Below, one piece after another: positions 1 to 5,162 of a stretch of DNA of 5,162 bases. The notes under the pieces were generated by a model, which was not told the origin of the DNA, searched no databases, and saw only the letters and a list, made by a program, of their open reading frames with translations. This DNA comes from Acetobacteraceae bacterium. GTDB taxonomy: Bacteria > Pseudomonadota > Alphaproteobacteria > Acetobacterales > Acetobacteraceae. Both the position numbers and the translations under genes were made by a program. Location: positions 2,383 to 7,544 of the forward strand of contig PLSZ01000452.1 in the NCBI GenBank assembly GCA_003164305.1, written 5' to 3'. How positions within the stretch are numbered: position 1 is the first letter of the stretch; each line of letters starts with the position of its first letter.

Positions 1-152
1 GAGAACAAGTAAATATAGATATGCAGCTACAAACGGCCCGGTCGTGCAAGGGATCGACTCGGTCGCCGCCCGGCTCCGAAAAAACGAGAACAAGGGTGAC
101 GTCGATGTACTCCAGGTTGTAAGAAGCCGCCGCCACGGCAAGGACCCGCCCC
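1..152. other. Leader / intergenic region upstream of pgk
   Basis: No complete gene is visible here. The first codons in frame 1 read Glu-Asn-Lys-stop (TAA at 10-12). That could be the tail of an upstream gene, but four codons cannot establish it. Positions 9-35 are AT-rich against a GC-rich background and contain TATAGATATG, a possible -10-like patch. Any matching -35 would be at or beyond the window edge. The 9-mer GAGAACAAG occurs twice, at 1-9 and 86-94. A short run of A (79-84) lies between GC-rich stretches. In many alphaproteobacteria gap precedes pgk, but nothing here identifies it. Confidence 0.4.
140..144 (+). promoter_or_regulatory. Shine-Dalgarno for pgk
   Basis: AAGGA lies 8 nt before the ATG at 153. 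It supports that start over the GTG at 44, which opens a different, short frame running into pgk. Confidence 0.65.
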
Positions 153-1340
<1,188 letters not shown>

Positions 1341-1357
1341 CGGTCGGGCTGCTCCTT

Positions 1358-1376
1358 GCCGCGATCGCGTCGCGGC
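1358..1376. terminator. Hairpin between convergent genes, possible bidirectional terminator
   Basis: A perfect 7-bp inverted repeat, GCCGCGA (1358-1364) and TCGCGGC (1370-1376), encloses a 5-nt loop. It starts 17 nt after the pgk stop and, on the other strand, 5 nt after the stop of the phosphotransferase gene, so it could serve both. Neither side has a T-tract. It is therefore not a canonical intrinsic terminator and may instead be a transcript-end stabiliser or a chance GC-rich palindrome. Confidence 0.45.
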
Positions 1377-1381
1377 CTCCG

Positions 1382-2422
1382 CTATAGCAGATCTCGCAAA
1401 CCCAGATCTTCGAAGGCGAGCATGGTGCGCTCGTGATGCCCCCACCAGACCCAGGCGGGGACGCTGAAGGCGTTCTGCCAGACCGGCGTGAATATCTGCA
1501 GCAGCGTCGACAATCGATAGTCGGCGGCAAGTCGGTCGCGGCCGTAACCGGACACGCCGTGCGCCAGCAGCGCGTCGTGATAATGATCGAGCGACGATTG
1601 CTCCAACCGCCGGCGCCGTTCAGGATACCAGTGCGTCGCCATCATGTAGGCCAGATCGTTGGTCGCCATGCCGACCCGCCAGTCGCTCCAGTCGAACAGG
1701 CGGACGTCGTCGCTGTCGTTTTTTGGCAGCATCACGTTCCACGGGTGGGCGTCGCCGTGCGCGATGGTGACGTCGCGATGCGACCGGTGCCGCGCGAACA
1801 GCCGAGGGACGGCGTCCAGGCAGCGTTCGAAGATCGCGCGCCGCTCGGCAGTCAGCCGATCCCCCATCTCGTCGGAAAACCGGACAAAATGCGTCGCGGT
1901 ATCCTTGGCGAAGGCGGCCGACGTCGCCTCATCATGACGCTGGCCGATCGAAACACCCAGCCGCGGGTCGTCCCACCAGGCGGCGTGAAACCTGGCCCAT
2001 GCGGTCAGGATCGCGCGCCATCGCGGCTCGGTGGGAGGCATCGGCCAACGCGGCGAGTGGAAATGCGTCTCGCCAAGATCCTCCATCAGCAGATGCCATT
2101 CGTTACTCTCGTCGTTCCAGTCGGCATCGTAACATTGGGCCAACAGGCCGGACGGCGAAAGCGGCGCGATGTCGCGGTAGAACGCGACTTCCCGCCGGCC
2201 GGCGTTGCTGGCGCTCCGCTCGGGCTGGCTGGTCTTCAGGATCATCGAACGCGGCGAGCCAGCGTCGGGGCCGTCATAGTCCAGCCGCAGGCGGCGCACG
2301 TTGGAAATCAGGGCTGGCAGCTTCTCCTCGGCGACGCCCGCCACGGCGACGTCATCCGGCAGGCCGCGGCGGCGCAACACGCGGGTCAGAAACGCCGGGT
2401 CGGTCAGGCGTGCCGGGGGCAT
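1382..2422 (-). CDS. APH/choline-kinase-fold phosphotransferase, substrate unknown
   Basis: Kinase-like protein of the aminoglycoside phosphotransferase superfamily (APH, PF01636, or the related ecdysteroid-kinase-like group), 346 residues. It is predicted cytosolic and ATP-dependent. Visible kinase landmarks, numbered from the ATG at 2422: ATP-binding Lys63 in MILK; helix-C Glu78 in REVAFY; hinge MEDL at 113-116; catalytic loop HGDAHPWN at 222-229, with Asp224 as likely base and Asn229 binding metal; metal-binding Asp244 in LFDWSDW. The C-terminal part is rich in Trp and His, a likely substrate pocket. All key residues are present, so it should be active. TGGGA (2431-2435) lies 8 nt before the ATG at 2422 but only 2 nt before the ATG at 2428, so the shorter start is preferred; the longer adds two residues. 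It follows mnmG by 22 nt on the same strand (16 nt with the longer start), suggesting cotranscription. The family name does not mean antibiotic resistance: relatives phosphorylate varied alcohols and amino sugars. The substrate cannot be read from the sequence. Confidence 0.85.
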   Translation of the reverse strand: MPPARLTDPAFLTRVLRRRGLPDDVAVAGVAEEKLPALISNVRRLRLDYDGPDAGSPRSMILKTSQPERSASNAGRREVAFYRDIAPLSPSGLLAQCYDADWNDESNEWHLLMEDLGETHFHSPRWPMPPTEPRWRAILTAWARFHAAWWDDPRLGVSIGQRHDEATSAAFAKDTATHFVRFSDEMGDRLTAERRAIFERCLDAVPRLFARHRSHRDVTIAHGDAHPWNVMLPKNDSDDVRLFDWSDWRVGMATNDLAYMMATHWYPERRRRLEQSSLDHYHDALLAHGVSGYGRDRLAADYRLSTLLQIFTPVWQNAFSVPAWVWWGHHERTMLAFEDLGLRDLL

Positions 2423-2444
2423 TGTCATGATCCCAGGTGCATGC

Positions 2445-4316
2445 TCACGCCGCCGCGACCTCGCGCTTGCGCAAATACGCCGCCAGAGCCGCCAGCGCCG
2501 CCGGAGTCATCCCCTGGATCCGCGCCGCCGCGCCAAATGACGCCGGGCGCACCGTGCGCAACTTGTCGCGGATTTCCGCTGACAACCCGCCGATCATTTC
2601 GAATGCGACGCCGTCCAGCGAGACCGCCTCCTCCCGCGCGAAGCCGCGGATTTCCGCCTGCTGCCGAGGCAAATAGCCGCCATACACCGACTCCGCCCGC
2701 ATTTGCGCCACGGCCCGGGGCGCTGCCTCCCGCAGAAACGGAAACGCCGCCGTCAAAGCCTCGAACGGCACGCCGTCATAGCCGGATAGTTCGACCACGT
2801 TGCGCCACCGGCCATCGTCGCGAACCGTCACGCCCAGCCGCGCCAACGCCGCCGGCGTCCCGCCCTCCGCCCTCGCCTGGGCCATCAACCCGGCCACCGC
2901 CGCCTGATGCACGCGAAACGCCACCGCCCGCTCTGAGCCCACGCAGCCCCAGGCGATGCCTTTCTCGGTCAGGCGGAGATCGGCATTGTCCGCTCGCAGG
3001 GAAAGGCGAAACTCCGCGCGCGAGGTGAACATTCGATATGGTTCGCTGACCCCGTGCAACGTCAGGTCGTCCACCAGCACACCGAGATACGCCTCCGACC
3101 GAGCCAGCGTGACCTCGGAGCCGCCATCCGCCAGCCTCGCCGCGTTGATGCCGGCCAGCAGGCCTTGCGCCGCGGCTTCCTCGTATCCCGTGGTGCCGTT
3201 GATCTGGCCCGCGAGGAACAGGCCCGGCAGCGCGCGCAACGCCAGCCCGGAGGACAGCGCGACCGGATCGACGTAATCGTATTCCACCGCGTAGCCGAGC
3301 CGGATCATTCGCGCATGCTCAAGCCCAGGAATGGTGGCGAGCAAGGCCTGCTGGATGTCTTCGGGGAGCGAGGTGGAGATGCCGTTCGGATACACGGTCG
3401 GATCGTCCAGCCCCTCGGGTTCCAGGAAGATGTTGTGCCGGTCGCGCGCGGCGAACCGTTTCACCTTGTCCTCGATCGAGGGACAATAGCGTGGCCCAAC
3501 CCCGCTGATGTTGCCGGCGTGGATCGCCGAGCGGTGCAGGTTTTCCCGGATGATGTCGTGGGTCGCCGGCGTGGTCGAAGTGACCCAGCAGGCCAGTTGC
3601 GGCGACGGAATGCGTGACGTGAGTGTCGAAAACGGCTCCGGCGTCGTGTCGCCCGGGTCGGCGGCCAACCCGTGCCAGTCGATCGTCGCGCGATCCAGCC
3701 GGGGAGGGGTGCCGGTCTTCAGGCGCCCCATCGGCAGGTTCAGGCGTTCCAGGGTATGAGCCAGGCCGATCGCGGGCGCCTCGCCCATGCGGCCGGCGGG
3801 CGTGCTCCGGTCGCCGATGTGGATGACGCCGCGCAGGAACGTGCCGGTGGTCAGCACCGCGGCGCCGCAGGCGACCCGGGTCCCGTCGGCGCAAATCACG
3901 GCGGCGAGGCGGCCGTCCGGCCCGATCTCCAGGTCCTCCACCGGCGCCGCGCGCAATGTCAGGGCGGGCGTGGCGTCCAGCGCCGCCCGCATGGCGCGGC
4001 GATACAGCGCGCGGTCCGCCTGCGCCCGAGGCCCGCGCACCGCCGGCCCCTTGCTCCGGTTCAGCAGCTTGAAATGGATGCCCGCCGCGTCCGCCACCCG
4101 GCCCATCAGGCCGTCGAGCGCATCAACCTCACGCACCAGATGCCCTTTGCCGATCCCACCGATCGACGGATTGCACGACATTTCTCCCAACGTTTCCAGC
4201 TTGTGAGTCAGCAGCAGCGTGCGCGCGCCCACGCGGGCGGCGGCCGCGGCGGCCTCACAGCCGGCATGGCCACCGCCGACAACGATGACGTCAAAATGAT
4301 CGGGAGCGGTTCGCAT
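2445..4316 (-). CDS. mnmG: tRNA uridine-5-carboxymethylaminomethyl modification enzyme MnmG (GidA)
   Basis: FAD-dependent tRNA-modifying enzyme. With the GTPase MnmE it installs the carboxymethylaminomethyl group on C5 of wobble uridine 34 in certain tRNAs, in the cytosol. It is 623 residues from the ATG at 4316 (E. coli 629). The Rossmann FAD loop GGGHAG is at 14-19, followed by conserved Cys48 in [15 protein letters not shown] (46-60). GidA signature 1, [15 protein letters not shown], starts at 274 and contains catalytic Cys278. Signature 2, [13 protein letters not shown], is at 368-380. The C-terminal helical domain that binds MnmE and tRNA includes YGGYLPRQQ (545-553). An in-frame TTG at 4352 would add 12 residues. 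The ATG is preferred because it puts the FAD strand as close to the N-terminus as in E. coli; no clear ribosome site precedes either. A terminator separates it from the gene upstream, so it should have its own promoter. Downstream is a kinase-fold gene rather than rsmG. No mnmE is in the window. Confidence 0.97.
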   Translation of the reverse strand: MRTAPDHFDVIVVGGGHAGCEAAAAAARVGARTLLLTHKLETLGEMSCNPSIGGIGKGHLVREVDALDGLMGRVADAAGIHFKLLNRSKGPAVRGPRAQADRALYRRAMRAALDATPALTLRAAPVEDLEIGPDGRLAAVICADGTRVACGAAVLTTGTFLRGVIHIGDRSTPAGRMGEAPAIGLAHTLERLNLPMGRLKTGTPPRLDRATIDWHGLAADPGDTTPEPFSTLTSRIPSPQLACWVTSTTPATHDIIRENLHRSAIHAGNISGVGPRYCPSIEDKVKRFAARDRHNIFLEPEGLDDPTVYPNGISTSLPEDIQQALLATIPGLEHARMIRLGYAVEYDYVDPVALSSGLALRALPGLFLAGQINGTTGYEEAAAQGLLAGINAARLADGGSEVTLARSEAYLGVLVDDLTLHGVSEPYRMFTSRAEFRLSLRADNADLRLTEKGIAWGCVGSERAVAFRVHQAAVAGLMAQARAEGGTPAALARLGVTVRDDGRWRNVVELSGYDGVPFEALTAAFPFLREAAPRAVAQMRAESVYGGYLPRQQAEIRGFAREEAVSLDGVAFEMIGGLSAEIRDKLRTVRPASFGAAARIQGMTPAALAALAAYLRKREVAAA

Positions 4317-4323
4317 CGGGCCG

Positions 4324-4352
4324 TCATGAGAGAGACCGGGGATCGGAGTCAA
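4324..4352 (-). promoter_or_regulatory. Weak candidate promoter of mnmG
   Basis: On the minus strand TTGACT (4352-4347) resembles a -35 box, 5 of 6 to consensus. About 17 nt on, the sequence is TCATGA, a poor -10. A 6-bp inverted repeat, ACCGGG/CCCGGT (4335-4340 with 4359-4364), overlaps this stretch. If used, the mnmG transcript would have a very short leader. The argument is mainly positional: the upstream terminator means mnmG needs a promoter close by. Confidence 0.2.
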
Positions 4353-4394
4353 TGGTTTCCCGGTTCGTCCGACGCCGCATGGTGGATATGAAAG

Positions 4395-4421
4395 TCGCCG
4401 CCCGGCGTGGCCGGGCGGCGA
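4395..4421 (-). terminator. Intrinsic-type terminator of the peptidoglycan-binding gene
   Basis: A perfect 11-bp, very GC-rich inverted repeat, TCGCCGCCCGG (4395-4405) and CCGGGCGGCGA (4411-4421), has a 5-nt loop. On the minus strand it begins 37 nt after the stop of the peptidoglycan-binding gene and is followed by CTTTCAT, a short T-run. The stem is strong and the U-tract weak, which is common in GC-rich genomes. It insulates mnmG from the upstream gene. Confidence 0.75.
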
Positions 4422-4458
4422 AGATCCTCAGTTCAGACCCGAATGGGTTTACCCAAAC

Positions 4459-4881
4459 TCACCCTTGCAGGTTCAGTTTGGCGCGGGTCGCCTGGTCGAG
4501 TTGCCCGCTCACCGAAAGACCATTCTTTTGCTGATACTGCTTCAGCGCGGCCTCGGTGTTCGGACCCCACTTGCCATCGCTTTTGACGTTCAACGCCTGT
4601 TGCACCTGCGTAACCGTCTTGGGGTCCAGGTTGCCCTGCGTCGAAGCCATTTCGCCGGCCTTCGCGGAATTATCGCCGGACATCGTGCCCGTGCTGCTCG
4701 ACTGCATCCCTGGCCGCTCGGTATTCCCTGGCGCGGCCATCCCATGTTGCGACGCGCTGGCCGCGGCGGTACCGGTCGCCGGCGGAGGCGTTATCGTCTG
4801 CGCCAAAGCAAGGCCAGGCGCCATCAGTCCAATCCCGGCGACAAGGCCAAGACCCGTCATCATGCGTGAGGCGAACGTCAT
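4459..4881 (-). CDS. Secreted peptidoglycan-binding (PG_binding_1) domain protein
   Basis: A small exported envelope protein, 140 residues. Residues 1-27 form a Sec signal peptide: basic Arg6, then a hydrophobic core (about 9-26) ending in ALA before Gln28, a good signal peptidase I site. There is no lipobox cysteine, so it is probably periplasmic or secreted rather than a lipoprotein. Residues 28-84 are a low-complexity linker rich in Thr, Ser, Ala, Gly, Pro and Met, likely disordered. Residues 85-138 match a single PG_binding_1 repeat (PF01471): a helix around TVTQVQQALN, then DGKWGPNTEAALKQYQQKNGL, then a GQLDQATRAKL end. No catalytic domain is attached, so it probably only binds cell wall. 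The ATG at 4881 is preferred because AAGGAG lies 8 nt upstream; the ATG at 4887 is only 2 nt from it. Monocistronic, with its own promoter and terminator. The exact role is unknown. Confidence 0.88.
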   Translation of the reverse strand: MTFASRMMTGLGLVAGIGLMAPGLALAQTITPPPATGTAAASASQHGMAAPGNTERPGMQSSSTGTMSGDNSAKAGEMASTQGNLDPKTVTQVQQALNVKSDGKWGPNTEAALKQYQQKNGLSVSGQLDQATRAKLNLQG

Positions 4882-4888
4882 GCTCATA

Positions 4889-4895
4889 TCTCCTT
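4889..4895 (-). promoter_or_regulatory. Strong Shine-Dalgarno for the peptidoglycan-binding gene
   Basis: AAGGAGA on the minus strand is near-perfect. Its core ends 8 nt before the ATG at 4881 and 2 nt before the ATG at 4887, which decides the start in favour of 4881. It suggests efficient translation. Confidence 0.8.
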
Positions 4896-4912
4896 GTTTG
4901 TTGATACAATCC

Positions 4913-4943
4913 GGCGGACGAGACGCTCGATATCCACGCCGCC
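4913..4943 (-). other. Nested hairpin in the leader, just before the ribosome site
   Basis: GGCGG (4913-4917) pairs with CCGCC (4939-4943), and inside it CGAG (4919-4922) pairs with CTCG (4926-4929) around a 3-nt loop. On the transcript this lies about 18 nt upstream of the Shine-Dalgarno. It leaves the ribosome site free. It could stabilise the mRNA or take part in leader-based control. Confidence 0.4.
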
Positions 4944-5008
4944 CATTTTGTTGGCCGGAACGGGTCATATTGGGACGATTTAGTACCGGGACATTTCTCT
5001 GACATGAA

Positions 5009-5028
5009 CTCGGCCGCAATTCGCCGAG
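5009..5028 (-). other. Hairpin at the predicted 5' end of the transcript
   Basis: A 6-bp inverted repeat, CTCGGC (5009-5014) and GCCGAG (5023-5028), has an 8-nt loop. It starts only a few bases after the transcription start expected from the promoter at 5040-5069, a position typical of 5' stabilising stem-loops. Confidence 0.4.
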
Positions 5029-5039
5029 AATAACACGAG

Positions 5040-5069
5040 ATTATCAAAGATAAAAAAGTTGTCGGTCAA
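5040..5069 (-). promoter_or_regulatory. Sigma70-like promoter of the peptidoglycan-binding gene
   Basis: On the minus strand TTGACC (5069-5064) and GATAAT (5045-5040) each match consensus in 5 of 6 positions and are separated by 18 nt. They sit in the most AT-rich part of the window. A start near 5033 would give a leader of about 150 nt before the ATG at 4881. Confidence 0.6.
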
Positions 5070-5088
5070 TAATAATTCGTTGAATCGC

Positions 5089-5106
5089 GGAACTCGGTAA
5101 AGTTCC
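5089..5106. promoter_or_regulatory. 18-bp palindrome, candidate operator
   Basis: A perfect inverted repeat, GGAACT-N6-AGTTCC, lies about 20 bp upstream of the -35 box of the promoter at 5040-5069, where activators often bind. The GGAAC half-site also matches the -35 element of EcfG-type general stress promoters, but the downstream matches to CGTT are imperfect. It could instead be a weak hairpin after a gene ending at 5121. No regulator can be named. Confidence 0.35.
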
Positions 5107-5162
5107 ATTCGTCCGAAAACTTAGTCGCGGTAGGGACACCCATTACTGGGCGCCCCCCGCAC

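Larger units (their letters stand above)
4896..5162. other. AT-rich upstream region with regulatory structure, no confident gene
   Basis: This stretch upstream of the peptidoglycan-binding gene is more AT-rich than the genes, especially 5029-5085. It contains a promoter, a structured leader, an 18-bp palindrome and repeated GGGAC motifs (4972, 4988 and 5133). At the right edge two minus-strand frames are open. One ends in TAA at 5123-5121 after 13 GC-ending-rich codons (...NGCPYRD). The other ends in TGA at 5068-5066 (...STNYY). The first is the better candidate for the tail of an off-window gene because base composition drops just after its stop. Neither can be identified. Confidence 0.5.

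Noticed and set aside
1361..1368. GCGATCGC as a special palindromic repeat
   Set aside because: A single copy inside the convergent hairpin; the cyanobacterial HIP1-type repeat is not expected here and no other role is evident.
1382..2422. Aminoglycoside resistance gene
   Set aside because: The fold matches, but chromosomal position beside mnmG and the lack of recognisable APH subfamily features do not support a resistance call.
1433..3028. 531-codon + strand open frame across the kinase gene and mnmG
   Set aside because: It is antisense to two confidently identified genes, is Arg/Pro-rich low-complexity, spans their junction and matches no family. Long antisense frames are expected in GC-rich DNA.
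3672..4391. 239-codon + strand open frame opposite mnmG
   Set aside because: Antisense shadow of the FAD-binding half of mnmG, running past its start into the terminator; no domain.
4882..5019. Longer N-terminus for the peptidoglycan-binding protein starting at the TTG at 5019
   Set aside because: It would place 46 polar residues before a good signal peptide and ignore the strong ribosome site that positions the ATG at 4881.
5121..5162. Group II intron 5' end (GTGCG at the minus-strand edge)
   Set aside because: Only the five-base start matches; the next bases lack the usual domain I continuation.

Overview
The window is GC-rich chromosomal DNA with four complete genes. The two conserved proteins, phosphoglycerate kinase and MnmG, look alphaproteobacterial. 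The kinase uses an SHFDRPKGK substrate loop that I associate with alphaproteobacterial Pgk. Together with the GC-rich codons and the small secreted peptidoglycan-binding protein, this suggests Rhodospirillales, possibly Acetobacteraceae. That placement is inferred from sequence style, not from a search.

Layout from left to right: positions 1-152 are the leader of pgk, with no complete gene. pgk lies on the + strand at 153-1340. A 41-bp convergent gap with a perfect 7-bp hairpin separates it from a minus-strand APH/choline-kinase-fold phosphotransferase (1382-2422). mnmG (2445-4316) is directly upstream of that kinase on the same strand. Only about 16-22 nt separate them, so they probably form one transcript, mnmG then kinase. 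Further right, a strong intrinsic-terminator-like hairpin (4395-4421) ends a third minus-strand gene (4459-4881). That gene encodes a 140-residue exported protein with one C-terminal PG_binding_1 domain. Its upstream region (4896-5162) is clearly more AT-rich and holds a good sigma70-like promoter, a leader of about 150 nt with two hairpins, an 18-bp palindrome and repeated GGGAC motifs. It may also hold the tail of another gene at the right edge.

The genes do not form one pathway. pgk is central glycolysis/gluconeogenesis, mnmG modifies the tRNA wobble uridine, the kinase-fold protein has an unknown small-molecule substrate, and the last gene acts in the envelope. No RNA genes, CRISPR arrays or complete mobile elements were seen. 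The region is mostly ordinary core genome. The points most worth a second look are the kinase placed after mnmG, where rsmG is often found in bacteria, and the dense regulatory or possible IS-remnant DNA at the right end.
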